From: Cristatella mucedo
Lineage: Eukaryota > Bryozoa > Phylactolaemata > Cristatellidae
DNA: 64,000 nucleotides
Assembly: GCA_009760855.2 (NCBI GenBank)
Contig: WPIO01000054.1
Span: 1,927,001 to 1,991,000, forward strand
Direction of reading: 5' to 3'
The notes beneath the pieces are model-generated. The model searched no databases. It saw only the letters and a list, made by a program, of their open reading frames with translations, and was not told where the DNA came from. The position numbers were made by a program, and so were the translations under genes. Below, one piece after another: positions 10,933 through 21,660 of the stretch; the first letter of the stretch is position 1, and every line of letters starts with the position of its first letter.

Positions 10933-11433
10933 CTGGCTCAGACGGGCCGACGCCGCCGCTTCCGGGCAGTCCCATAGCGGCAGCTTGAGGCGCCTTGGGA
11001 CGCATGCGGAACACGACCTCCTCCTGCTGTTCCCGCTCGTCCGTAGCCGACTCGCCCTCCGACGATGACGGCGGCCCGTCCGAATCGAACGAGCCTGCGT
11101 CGTCTTCGTCAGCGGTGTCGTCGCTGCACGACGATGCAGCCGACGAGCGACAACCCGGCTTGAAGGCAGGCTTCGCGATCGCCGACCGGGCAGGCGGGGC
11201 TTGCTGAGACATCGCCGCCGAGGCTGAGACGTCGACACGTGCGCCAGACGCCATGGCGTCTGGCTCGCCGGGCGCTGGCGGTGCAATCTCGAAATCAACG
11301 TCGGGCTTGTACGTGCGCAGGATGTCGACCAGGCGCAGCGCCTTGGCGCTGCCGAGCGCCAGCAGGTCGTCCAGGCTTTCGACGTCCTCGTCCGCCCTGT
11401 CGACGAGGCCTATAACGTCGACGATGGCTGCTG
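10933..11433 (-). CDS. Dicer: Dicer exon 7 (end of HEL2i and acidic linker)
   Basis: Encodes residues 431-598. LGSAKALRLVDILRTYKP matches the FVTPKVIKLLEILRKYKP block at the end of the Dicer insertion domain. It is followed by a long Ser/Asp/Glu-rich linker (DDTADEDDAGSFDSDGP region), in the position of the acidic linker of human Dicer before CGIIFV. The donor is GAGCCAG|GTGAGA. The acceptor within the CTGCTGCAG|CA string is inferred from phase and could shift by three bases. Confidence 0.85.
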
Positions 11434-11893
11434 CTGCAGCAGTTACGAGCAAGGGCCTCGTACTACACATCCGGAGCTCACACGGCGTCCACACCGACGG
11501 CAGTCAATTGACCCAAGCTTAATTGACCCAAGCCTCCAAGCGATCCGAGCTCAAATGCATGCATGCTCTCAGTCTTCTCGAAACAGCTCCAAGCCATTGC
11601 AACTGAGCACGAGCTCGGGTGCAATTGCATCGCCACACGAGATGGATGCCACTGCAGTTTGCATGCAAGCTGAGACGCCATTGCAGCAGCACACGAGCCG
11701 AGGCGAAACTGCTGCAGCACTGGCGCTCGACAAACCGACCGCCGCACCCGTCGTCCCTGAGCAGCAGTGACGTCACTGCCGTCGTGCCGGCTGGAATGCC
11801 ACTCGAGGCACGCACGCAGCACCCATCGCCCAATACGGCTGCCTCGAGCGACCAGGCGGCGCCCAGCTGAAAGCCAGAGCGAGCGCCACTCAC

Positions 11894-12341
11894 GGACGAT
11901 CAGGCGGAAATGCGTGAGCGCCAGCTGTGCAATCCTCGAGGCGTCCTCGTCGGCTTCGTAGGGGGCCTGACGCAGCTGACGCTCGAACAGCTGCTCGTGG
12001 CTCTTGGCCATGCAGCCGGCGCACCAGGCGCCCAGCTCGACGAGGACTCGGAGCAGCTCGAGCAGAGCGCAGCGAACCTGCCGCGCCACCTTGCGCGCCG
12101 CTGCGTTCGCTGGGGGACCACACGGCAACGCCTCGGCGGCGGCCGAGGCAGCGGCCGGCTGCCTGTCCATGGCAGCCGGCGAGCGCATGCTCCGATCGGG
12201 CGGCCTGGCCTCGCGCATCGACAGCGCTGGCGACGGCAGCTGCCTCGGCGATTCGAGCTGATTCAGGCTCGAGCCAGCCGAGCTCGCGACGACGACGGCT
12301 GATGCGGGTGGCGGGCCACCGCCGTCTGATGCCGGAGTCTC
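11894..12341 (-). CDS. Dicer: Dicer exon 6 (HEL2i insertion domain)
   Basis: Encodes residues 282-431. The C-terminal half, LLELLRVLVELGAWCAGCMAK and the helices after it, matches the Dicer [21 protein letters not shown] segment. The first 75 or so residues are Ser/Pro/Ala-rich, which is longer and more disordered than usual. The acceptor is CCCTTCACCAG|GAG and the donor ATCGTCC|GTGAGT. The open frame extends far beyond both splice sites; those extensions are intronic. Confidence 0.85.
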
Positions 12342-12665
12342 CTGGTGAAGGGAGACGAGTCGAGAGCTGCACACACTGGCATGCGCATACATGGCCGGCC
12401 GCGATCGAGTAGCTCGCCTGCCGGCGGGCACGGCGCCGTGCCGACCGACGCCCTGCTGAGCAGCAGCCATCGGCCAGAAACCGTCAGGTGACAGTCGAGA
12501 ACGAGGCCGAGGCAGCGGAGGGATACGCAGCGCTCGCGTGACCCGCGCCAAGTATTGCCAGCACTTGGCATTGCTGGCAGTCACAGACAGACTGCCAGCA
12601 ACGCGTAGCGAATGGCATGACCCACACGGTGCAGCTCAGGTCGCAGCAGCTGTCGCCGCTCCTAC

Positions 12666-12832
12666 CCTGTCGCCAAAATCATCGACGAAGTCCAGGGTTG
12701 CCCTGAGAATGCTCTCGATCTTGAAGTACAGGTCCAGGCCTTTCTTTGTGGACGCCGAGTGTTCGGCACGAATGCTGAACGGCTGGGCGTAGTCCTCCGT
12801 GATCTCTTCCGGTGTGGCGCTCAACTCTTCAG
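12666..12832 (-). CDS. Dicer: Dicer exon 5
   Basis: Encodes residues 226-281. QPFSIRAEHSASTKKGLDLYF aligns loosely with the post-HEL1 CGPFTDRSGLYERLL segment, and ILRATLDFVDD with ELEEALNFIND. The acceptor GGAAAAG|CT is weak but is the one that fits phase and similarity; the donor is GACAGG|GTAGGA. Confidence 0.78.
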
Positions 12833-13292
12833 CTTTTCCAAAGTCGGCAGCAGTTGCGGCTAACAAGCGAAAGGTTAGCACACACACAAGCGAAAGGTTA
12901 GCACACACACGCAGTCATGACGCATGCGTCAAGACGTGTCGTGTGTCACGCGTAACAAGCACCACTGCATCGGGGGGGGGGAGTGGCACTGGTGCAAGGA
13001 AGGGGCACTGACGCAATCAGTGCAGCCTCAGGCCAAGGCAGGGCTCGGCATGGCGTCTCATCGGTTGGGCCTCCCCTCTCCGAAAACATCTTGTCTCATC
13101 GTGGAGAGGTAGAAAGCATCTCCACTCACTGTGGAATTCTTACCCCAACTCACTCGAACCGTCGCCCGAGGCAAGTGCCACTCACCTCACGGCAGCGCCT
13201 CGGGGGCAGGGGAGAGGGCAGGGGGGAGGGGTGGGACAGCAAAGTTGGTTCGTCACTCAAGTTATAGCAAGGTCAAGCCGCTGCCGTCGAAC

Positions 13293-13526
13293 CTCGGCAC
13301 CGCAGTACCGCCTCGAGGTCTGCAATCGTCATCTCCAGCTCGCCAGCATCCGTCACGTGCTCGTCGATGAGCGCCGCCGATAGGCCGAGGATTCGCGGCC
13401 GACTATCATCAGGCAACGGCGGAAGCGCGTCGGACGGAAAGCAGAGCTGCACGATCTGCGCATACGGGCTGCTCCTCGTGGTGCGATGGCACTCGTCGAA
13501 TACTATCAAGTTGATCCGGGAAATTC
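13293..13526 (-). CDS. Dicer: Dicer exon 4 (motifs II and III)
   Basis: Encodes residues 148-226. INLIVFDECHRTT is the DECH Walker B motif, intact at residues 158-161. PRILGLSAALI is motif III (TAS in human, SAA here), followed by DAGELEMTIADLEAVL, matching the GELEEKIQKLEKIL helix. The acceptor is TGTCTCGCAG|GA and the donor TGCCGAG|GTTCGA. The reading frame joins exon 3 cleanly across the split Arg codon. Confidence 0.92.
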
Positions 13527-13812
13527 CTGCGAGACAACAGCTAGGCAGCTTGAAAGGGCCGCCGAGAGGCACCTCGCAAACGTTCACATGTGCCACAGCC
13601 CGGCGAGGTCCTCACCGGCAGGCAAGGGGCAGGGTCGGGGGCAGGGTCAGGGTCAGGGGCAGAGGCAGCACTGGCGATTCGAGCACCGCACGGGACTGAT
13701 CGCATCGCTGATCAGAGCCTTCATCGCGATCAAAACGAGGCGTTAAAACCCTCTCGTCAGCCTGTGCAGCAGACACGCAGACAGCAGACGCGCCTGCCGA
13801 CGAGTCGCTCAC

Positions 13813-13992
13813 GCATGAAGCCTCGCCGGATGATGTCGAGCAGTATCTGCGCAGTCACGACGAGCACCTGGGCCGACCGGAACTCGTCGTCCCACTGAGC
13901 CTGCTGCCAGCCGTCGACGTCGAAGCCGTACTCCTTGACACAAAGATCCGTGTGCTGCCGTACCAGGCCGGCCTGCTGGCTGATCAGCGCCA
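13813..13992 (-). CDS. Dicer: Dicer exon 3 (motifs Ia-Ic)
   Basis: Encodes residues 88-148. VALISQQAGLVRQHTDLCVKEY matches the Dicer VAQQVSAVRTHSDLKVGEY block, and QVLVVTAQILLDIIRRGFM the QVLIMTCYVALNVLKNGYL helix. The acceptor is CCATTGCAG|TG and the donor CTTCATGC|GTGAGC. Phase is exact on both sides. Confidence 0.92.
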
Positions 13993-13999
13993 CTGCAAT

Positions 14000-14460
14000 G
14001 GTGGTGGCGCCGGCCGGACATGAGCACCGCTGCCATGCCACCGTCGTCGCCGGCCCACTTGCCCCCCCCCCCCGGCCACCACCGCTAATTGCCAGAGCCA
14101 GCTTGAAGCAGACCATGCAGACAGCCATGCATGCATAGCTGGTACAAAGACGACCCCGGAAGGGAACAGAACGATGGTCCGTGATTCAAACTCGGGTCCT
14201 CGACCTCAGCTGCAGCACCTACGGCTAGCTAGCAGAGCTCCATCGAAGGACACCTGCTAACGGTACGTCCTCGAGTGCCGGCATCCCCAAATGCTGCCGA
14301 CTACATCCAGACGCTTACTAATAAACTTGACAAGTGGACGATGCAAGAACTCAGTGCATATGATAAATATGTTTCAAAGACCCGTGTCAGGACACTATAA
14401 AAAAAATTGGCCGGCTCGATGAGCAAAAAACCACCAGCAACCCTGCCCATCGGACATGGT
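14000..14460. other. Part of Dicer intron 2
   Basis: No recognisable feature. Confidence 0.5.
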
Positions 14461-14464
14461 CATC

Positions 14465-14605
14465 GTACAAGATCCGAGCATCAAGCCCATCCATCGTACA
14501 AGATCCGAGCATCAAGGTCAACGTACAAGATCCCAGCATCAAGGTCAACGTACAAGGTCAGAGCATCAAAGTCATCGTACCAGGTCAGAGCATGGCACCG
14601 ACCTA
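14465..14605. repeat. About 28-bp tandem repeat, five units
   Basis: Units of the form TACAAGATCCGAGCATCAAG-GTCAACG repeat about five times with substitutions (GATCC to GGTCA). It lies in Dicer intron 2. There are no spacers, so it is a minisatellite and not a CRISPR array. Confidence 0.85.
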
Positions 14606-15637
14606 ACTCTTGACAAGAATTCGTCAAAAATTACTTCGGCTGCCAGGCAGTTTACTTAGGATCAGTATCTTGCTACCAAATGCAACGATCCCCATAAACA
14701 AAATATTTGAGCTTTGAAACCCACTTTCCTTGACCAACAATGACTTGGGAAAAGCACTCTTTGACGAATCCTTATTTGGAGCAGGTGCAGTGGCTCAGCC
14801 AGAAGCCTGATTCGAGCCCTATAAAAACTCTAAGGAGCAATATTGACAGGCGACCAAGGCCGTGCGTTTGGTCTACACCAGCAGCCGACCTGTTCAGTAA
14901 AACTCGGGCTCTTTGGAATGCGCTATAGTTTAAGAGAAGCATAGAAGCTGAAGTCAGAAGAAGCTCTAGAAGCTTCTACTCCTGGCCAGGCAAGGGATGT
15001 CATAAATAATCAAGACGGCACGACGGCACACTAAGCGCGCACACACACACCAAGAGCATGTGTTTATCTCTGGCTTGTCAATCAATATTTTCACATGCTT
15101 TGCAAAGTTTTGGTATGTCTGGCAGCGTAAAAAAAAAAACCTCTTCTAACCCGAATGAATTTACAGCCACCATCACTCTGGCCATACTGCCGCAGAATAT
15201 GAATCTTTCGAGGAAACAGACACCTAACCAACTGCTATGACGGGTGCTAATGTTAGGGTGAGCACAGCCAAGCAAGCGCCTGCAGGGAATAAAATAGACG
15301 GGAGGGGGTGTTGGAGAGGGAGGTGTGGGGAGGGAGAAGGCGTGGGCAAAACCCACGGGCAGCAGTGACCGGCCGGGGCTCGGCGGGGAAGTGTGGTGGC
15401 GCCACAAATCTCACAGCGCAGCGGCCACATCCTGCAGCGTGAGATGCGCATAGGCCAGCGCTCGCCAAGCAACGAGCCCAAGTAGAAATGCCAGGAGTGC
15501 CGGACTCGCTGCATTCGCCTGCATGAGCTAGCTAGAGACGGCGAGTGACAACGGCGAGTGCCCGCTGGCGAACGATGGGATCGCCGAGCATGACCGGAAG
15601 AGGAAGAGCCAGAGGAAGAGCCAGAGGCAGACTTGAC
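14606..15637. other. Rest of Dicer intron 2
   Basis: No gene or known element is recognised; a few short open frames are not conserved with anything I know. Confidence 0.5.
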
Positions 15638-15800
15638 CTTGGGGGACGACGAAGAAGGTGCGCTTGCCGCCGGCCTTGTAGTCGACGCGCACGTCCTCGG
15701 CCATCTCCTTGATCAGCGCGACGGCAATGAACGTCTTGACCGAGACAGTGTCGATGCAGACGATCGTGTCCGTCGTCCTGGCCATTTCCAGCAGCCGTTC
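15638..15800 (-). CDS. Dicer: Dicer exon 2 (Q-motif partner and Walker A)
   Basis: Encodes residues 34-88. ERLLEMARTTDTIVCIDTVSVKT continues FTARSYQ of exon 1 and aligns with [23 protein letters not shown] of human Dicer, then FIAVALIKEM and GGKRTFFVVP align with FIAVLLTKEL and GKRTVFLVN. The P-loop is VSVKT (residues 52-56): both glycines are valine while Lys-Thr is kept. The acceptor is ACCTTCCAG|GAA and the donor CCCCAAG|GTCAAG. Confidence 0.92.
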
Positions 15801-16079
15801 CTGGAAGGTGTTGCAAAGGTGGCAAATGTCAAGGCCAAGGTCGTGCCGAGCAAGCTAGCAGAAAAGCACGAGCTGCCGCCGTCGCCTTGCTCTGCTCTGC
15901 CCTCACTTTTGCTGTGTTCGGAAGAATTCAGCTACGGCTCGTCATTTTTTCTAAATGAAGTAGCTGATGACAGCTAATGGCAGTAGTTCAATTACAATAC
16001 CATGGCATAAGCATAATGTGTACATCCTGACCGATGACTTCGTCCAGTTGATGGTGGACAGGGATACTACAGTTCAATA
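15801..16079. other. Part of Dicer intron 1
   Basis: No recognisable feature between exon 2 and the LINE fragment. Confidence 0.5.
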
Positions 16080-16790
16080 GGTCCATGCATTTGTGACAGA
16101 CATTCCATCTTGACTTCTGTAACTAATTGCTTGCTGGTCTACACGCCTGTGCCCTCAGGCACTTTCAGCTGGTCCGTCAAACTCTGCAGCTAGCATTGTC
16201 TGTCGTGAGCATAGCAGTTCCCACGCCACACCACTTCTCACCGACCTGCACTGGCTACCAGTCAAGCAATGCATCGACTTCAAGGTTGTCACTCACTTTC
16301 AGGTCCCTTTATTCTTTGGCTCCAGCCTACCTATCAGATCTACTCCCCCACCAGCTTAAGCATCGTACCACCTGCTTTTCGGAATCGAATCATTTACCTA
16401 TATCGCATACAAACCTCTAATCCTTTGGAGACCATGCCTTTAGTTGGTATGCTCCCAAAGCCTGGAACTCACTACCGGCTTGCGTAACGACATCTCTTGA
16501 GTTGACCGCATTTAAAAAGAAACTAAAAATGCACCTATTTGTGACAGCATTTAGTGTGTCCCTGTTTTTCGTCCTTTATGAGCTTACACGTGCTGTCACT
16601 GCACATGCTACCACTAAACACACTTGGATGCTGACCCTGTGCATGTCACCTCTATGTTATTCTTGTTTTTTATCGAGCATGATACAACTCACCATTCGAT
16701 CGTGCTTCTTTTGCCGCAAATGCAAAGTGCCTAGAAAGAGATCGAGTTCTCTGAGGGCGCTATGACAAATGCATTATTATTATTCTTATT
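16080..16790 (+). mobile_element. CR1/L2-like LINE 3' fragment in Dicer intron 1
   Basis: Diverged and frameshifted copy of the LINE C-terminal region; DLHWLPVKQ-, PAYLSDLLPHQLKHRTT- and PKAWNSLPACV-like pieces appear in different frames. It ends in CTCTGAGGGCGCTATG and an ATTATTATTC tail. It is antisense to Dicer. Confidence 0.88.
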
Positions 16791-17490
16791 ATTACCATAT
16801 TGAGAGATTACTGGACCACACAGGTGGAACCGCTGTAGCTACGAATCCAGAAGCACGATCACGTGGCCGTAGGATGTGGATGCCCGTGGATGTTCGAAGC
16901 AAGCAAGCCGCAAAGAATACTACGCGTAGAACGATACGTGGAACAGCAGCAAACGACACGCAAAGAGGAGGTTAGGGGTCAATTAAAGAAGAGACACTCA
17001 ATGAATTTATTACACGAATATTTTTGTGCACGTCACATTCCATTGTCTTGCCGCTAAAAAAAACAACAGCTGCTGTCACGAGAACGTGGAGCCCCAGCTT
17101 CAAAATAACCAAACAATTTGAAAATATAGATCCGGTCGGCCATCGGCTGAGGAGGGACCTGGGTCGAAAGAAATTTTCGAGACAGGGCGAGTAGTCGGAC
17201 CCGGTATTTCTCGCACGTGCATCCCACATAATTAACCACTCATTCGCCGAACTGCCAAACAGACTATTACAGAGCCTGCTAACGGTTAGGCTCTACCACG
17301 CTGTCCCCCTTTTTAATTTCGGGGCTTATATTTCGACGTTTTGCCGGGGGTGGGGGTGGTGGAAGTTGCTATTATTATACCATTAACGAGCATCAACTGG
17401 TTGACAAACCGCTGTAGCTACGCAACCGGAAGACGTCCGGGTCCAAGCCTCGCTCCTGCCACCAATTCTCGGTTTTGCTGGCATGTACTC
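16791..17490. other. Part of Dicer intron 1
   Basis: No recognisable gene or element. Confidence 0.5.
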
Positions 17491-18685
17491 GGCAACGGTG
17501 GCAGCAATCGTGGCAGCAATCGTGGCAGCAACCGTGGCAGCAACCGTGGCAGCAACCGTGGCAGCAACCGTGGCAGCAACGGTGGCAGCAACGGTGGCAG
17601 CAACCGTGGCAGCAACCGTGGCAGCAACGGTGGCAGCAACGGTGGCAGCAACGGTGGCAGCAACGGTGGCAGCAACGGTGGCAGCAACGGTGGCAGCAAC
17701 GGTGGCAGCAACGGTGGCAGCAACGGTGGCAGCAACGGTGGCAGCAACGGTGGCAGCAACGGTGGCAGCAACGGTGGCAGCAACCGTGGCAGCAACCGTG
17801 GCAGCAACCGTGGCAGCAACCGCGGCAGCAACCGCGGCAGCAACCGCGGCAGCAACCGCAACCGCGGCAGCAACCGCGGCAGCAACCGCGGCAGCAACCG
17901 CGGCAGCAACCGCGGCAGCAACCGCGGCAGCAACCGCGGCAGCAACCGCGGCAGCAACCGCGGCAGCAACCGCGGCAGCAACCGTGGCAGCAACGGTGGC
18001 AGCAACGGTGGCAGCAACGGTGGCAGCAACGGTGGCAGCAACGGTGGCAGCAACGGTGGCAGCAACGGTGGCAGCAACGGTGGCAGCAACGGTGGCAGCA
18101 ACCGTGGCAGCAACCGTGGCAGCAACCGTGGCAGCAACCGTGGCAGCAACCGTGGCAGCAACCGTGGCAGCAACCGTGGCAGCAACCGCGGCAGCAACCG
18201 CGGCAGCAACCGCGGCAGCAACCGCGGCAGCAACCGCGGCAGCAACCGCGGCAGCAACCGCGGCAGCAACCGTGGCAGCAACCGTGGCAGCAACGGTGGC
18301 AGCAACGGTGGCAGCAACGGTGGCAGCAACGGTGGCAGCAACGGTGGCAGCAACGGTGGCAGCAACGGTGGCAGCAACGGTGGCAGCAACCGTGGCAGCA
18401 ACCGTGGCAGCAACCGTGGCAGCAACCGTGGCAGCAACCGTGGCAGCAACCGTGGCAGCAACCGTGGCAGCAACCGTGGCAGCAACCGTGGCAGCAACCG
18501 TGGCAGCAACCGTGGCAGCAACCGTGGCAGCAACCGTGGCAGCAACCGTGGCAGCAACCGTGGCAGCAACCGTGGCAGCAACCGTGGCAGCAACCGTGGC
18601 AGCAACCGTGGCAGCAACCGTGGCAGCAACCGTGGCAGCAACCGTGGCAGCAACCGTGGCAGCAACCGTGGCAGCAATCGTGGCC
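17491..18685. repeat. 12-bp minisatellite (GGCAGCAACCGT)n in Dicer intron 1
   Basis: About 100 head-to-tail copies of GGCAGCAACNGY. The variable positions give three main unit types (ending CGT, GGT, CGC) arranged in homogeneous runs; the run order GGT, CGT, CGC, CGT, GGT recurs, which shows block duplication. One half-unit slip occurs near 17,857. Because the unit is a multiple of three and lacks stops, most frames stay open (Gly-Ser-Asn-Arg, Trp-Gln-Gln and so on); these are not genes. Confidence 0.97.
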
Positions 18686-18763
18686 TTGGTGGCAGGCAGG
18701 ACAAAGAGAGCTCAGCACTCAAGCTAAGCCTAAAGTCGCTGGCAGCTGCCGCCGTCGGCTCAC

Positions 18764-18862
18764 CTGATACGACCTGGCCGTGAAGTCGTGCATGTTGACC
18801 GGCTGCATGAAGCGCAGGTGCTTAGTCTTCCCAGCTGCCCGGCTTCTGCTAGGGACCGCCAT
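18764..18862 (-). CDS. Dicer: Dicer exon 1 (start codon; gene-level entry)
   Basis: This is the first coding exon of a Dicer ribonuclease, the cytoplasmic enzyme that cuts dsRNA and pre-miRNA into small RNAs. It encodes 33 residues ending FTARSYQ, the Q-motif equivalent of human FTPRKYQ. ATG at 18,862 is preceded by an in-frame TGA and sits in a good context (GACATGG). The donor is TATCAG|GTGAGC. The 14 exons (18,862 down to 2,322) add up to 2,835 nt, 945 codons, with all phases consistent and no stop. They cover helicase and part of DUF283; PAZ, RNase IIIa/b and dsRBD must lie left of the window if present. The open frame across so many exons argues for a working gene and not a pseudogene. 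A Dcr-1-type (miRNA) role is an inference from the ATPase-motif erosion. Confidence 0.88.
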
Positions 18863-19400
18863 GTCTGCTCGCCACCCTTTAAGACGATTCGGTCACAACC
18901 GCTCGAGTGATGCAGCACGTGCACCGTGGCGGCGCGGTCGAGCACAGGCGCGGTCCTTGCCAGAACCGAAATAAACTTGCACTTGGCTCCACCTCCTCCT
19001 CCTCCTCCTCCAGCTATGGCTGGCTGGCCGAACGACAAAGTTCCAACGGCCCTGGCCGGCAAAGAGGAATCCTGCGAGCGTTAACGAGGCAGCGAAAGTG
19101 CCGACGACGAGCGCGGGCACGCCAACCGACGCCTCAATGAAGGAAGCCGGAAGTCAAATGAGCTGACCACAGAGCGTCGACGAGCGCTAAGCCTCGAGCC
19201 CGAGGGGGAGCGGGGAGGTGCGAAGAGAAGGGAGACAGCGGGCTCGCCTAGTACTCCTGCTCTTCGAGGACTGCTGCGCGGGCAAATGAAGCTAGTGCGA
19301 GCAATGAGAGCAATGGTGGCCAGGCAGCGAAGCCTCGAGCAGCTCGTGCAGAGCCGCCCAACCGCAGCCCTTTCTACTAATCTTTGATTAATGATTATTA
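18863..19400 (-). promoter_or_regulatory. Probable Dicer 5' flank
   Basis: GC-rich sequence upstream of the Dicer ATG with a (CCT)n run at about 18,990-19,010. No TATA box is obvious. The promoter assignment rests only on position. Confidence 0.35.
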
Positions 19401-19520
19401 TTAAATTATTAATTGAATTATTTATAATTGTTGTTGTTGCTGTTTTTAATTATATGTATGTGTGTATTTAAATTAAATTTTTATAAATTCTTTCTACTAA
19501 TCTACTGGTCGATCAGCATT
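19401..19520. other. AT-rich spacer
   Basis: ATTATTAAATTATTAATTG-type low-complexity sequence; no gene. Confidence 0.6.
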
Positions 19521-19875
19521 GCTCGGCAGCAAAGTGGTAACCACTTCGGGCAGACCAGGGTGACCAGTGGGCATTGGCTAAAATAAAACGCTGAAGAGTT
19601 TACATGCCCGGAGGGCCACGAAAGTATGCTCGCGAAATGAAGTCTCACACCTGCTCAAATGAGATCAATAAATCTGAAAACGAGATCTAAAGGAGGCGAT
19701 CCTTTATGAGAACCTCCCGGGCTCGGTGCACCTGCTAGAAAAGAATGGTGTCGTTTTCGATAACGACATTATCTCACCCTCCACAAGCTAACCCGGTAAC
19801 TGTAAAGTGCCTAGAAAGAGACTTAGTTCTCTGAGTGTGCTATACAAATGTATTATTATTATTATTATTATAAAC
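19521..19875 (+). mobile_element. Putative SINE with LINE-derived tail
   Basis: About 280 bases of unknown head and body are followed by TGTAAAGTGCCTAGAAAGAG, TTAGTTCTCTGAGTGTGCTAT and (ATT)n, the terminal sequence of the resident LINE. No LINE coding sequence precedes the tail, which suggests a non-autonomous element or a chimeric truncated insertion. Confidence 0.45.
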
Positions 19876-20811
19876 CCACCTACTGAAGCACTTTTTGAAT
19901 TAGAAGAAACAATAAGCTCCTTGCTGTGTGGTATGTGAATCGCATTACGCAACGACATCTACTCTCCAACTGCCGACTATGGCACATCTTTTTCAGCGGT
20001 CCTGAGCTGCTACTTCCATGCTACTCACTACCTAAACTGCTCTCCTGACTCTGCTATGCTTCCCACTTTCTCTTTGTTGCGTGAGACGAAGTCTGTTGGC
20101 TACCGAATGTGTACCGAAAGCCGCTTAGGCTGTGAGTGCGCTATACAAAACTCTCCTGCGTAACACCCACGTGGTCTTTACATGGAGTTCGTGGAGTTAC
20201 AGACGGAGAAACATTACTCTACATTACATCCATCGTGGGTGAATATAAAGCCTGGTTTAGAGTCTTGCTTGCCTCCTACCTGCTTCCTACTTACTTGAAT
20301 CCTACTTGGGTCTTCCGGTTTGTAGGAGGAGGTTTAGGCGGCAGTCTTGCTTCCTACTCGCTCTACCCACTGAACATTCATGGAATAGCTGCATCATTTC
20401 TCTGCGGCTTCACTGATGCAAATTACCAACTTCACTAACGCAATTACTACTAAAATGACACCTGTCTACTATAGCCTGTACCGTTCGCCACCTCAAAATC
20501 TGATTTTTGAACTCAAGCGTGTCCCATAAACAAGGGCTCACATGGAACGAATCGATGAGTTCACAGGTCAAGTCGCACCACTATTCCTTTCAAAGCAATG
20601 GCGTGGCCTGCACGGCATCTATGATTGGTCACTTGCTAAGTCACGCTGAAATAGTAGAACCGAGTTTGGCTTCTGAGACTTTGCCATGTCTTCCTAAGTC
20701 TGGATCACCCCAATCGTACTTATGACGTATACACCGATGACTCGAGTAGGTAGGAAGCAAGACTAGCCGCAATTTAAACCAGGCCTAAGCCCCAAGGCCT
20801 CAACTTTGTAA
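19876..20811. repeat. Repeat-rich spacer including dispersed repeat copy 2
   Basis: The segment about 20,040-20,225 is the best-preserved copy of the repeat shared with 1,080-1,240 and, inverted, 4,940-5,060. A GCTTGCCTCCTACCTGCTTCCTAC-like low-complexity part follows. A 100-codon open frame at 20,136 has no recognisable similarity. I see no gene. Confidence 0.5.
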
Positions 20812-21660
20812 TAATAATAATAATAATAATACATTTGTTATGGCGCCCTCAGAGAACTGGATCTCTTTCTAGGCACTTTACATTTGCTGTGAAGGAAGCA
20901 TAATCATGGTTAGGGGTAGCATGCTCAATGAACAACAAGCATAACATGGTTAGAGGAGGCACAGGGTCAGCATGCAAATGTGGTCAGTGGCAACATGCAC
21001 AGTCACACTACGCATAAGCGCATAAAGGATGAATTACAAGGACTGACTAAATGCTGTGATAAATAGGTGCATTTTTACCTTCCTTTTACTGGAGGTAAAG
21101 TTATGGGCTGTCGTGACGCCTGTCGGAAGTGAGTTCCAGGCTTTGGGAGCATACGAACTAAAAGCGCGGGCTCCAAAGAATTTGAGGTTCGTATGAGGTA
21201 TAGGTAAGCAATTAGATTTCAAAAAGCGGGTGGTACGATGCTTGGCCTGGTGAGGGAATATATCTGATAGGTATGCTGGAGCCAAAGAATGCAGGGACCT
21301 AAAAGTGAGCGACAGAACCTTGAAATCGATGCGTTGCTTGACTGGTAGCTAGTGCAGGTCTGCGAGAAGTGATGTGATGTGGTAACTGCGACGCTTGCGA
21401 CAGACAATGCTGGCTGCAGAGTTTGGCACCAACTGTAAGTGCCTGATTGCACAGGCCGGTGGACCAGCACGAAGTGAGTTACAGAAGTCGAGACGGGATG
21501 TCACAAATGCATGGACTAATTTGAATTTGGTATCCCTGTCTAAGAAAGCCCGAATTTTAGCAATGTTATATAGCTGAAAGTAGGCATACTTGACTGTGGA
21601 ACTGATGTGGTCGTCTAATGAAAGGTCACTTTCGAACAAGGCACCTAGCAGAGTCAATTG
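20812..21660 (-). mobile_element. 5'-truncated CR1/L2-like LINE
   Basis: Minus-strand frames give [28 protein letters not shown]-like, [12 protein letters not shown], and PKAWNSLPTGV segments of the LINE protein in shifted frames. The 3' end is (TAA)n next to CCTCAGAGAACTGGATCTC. Confidence 0.9.

Noticed and set aside
11478-12584. 368-codon minus-strand open frame as a separate gene
   Set aside because: Only 11,894-12,341 aligns with Dicer and has fitting splice sites; the flanks are GC-rich intron read through.
14465-14605. CRISPR-like array
   Set aside because: Units are contiguous without unique spacers, in an animal intron.
17341-18783. Very long open frames (up to 480 codons) of Gly-Ser-Asn-Arg, Trp-Gln or Ala-Thr repeats
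   Set aside because: Produced by a stop-free 12-bp tandem repeat that is open in several frames on both strands; it lies in a Dicer intron.
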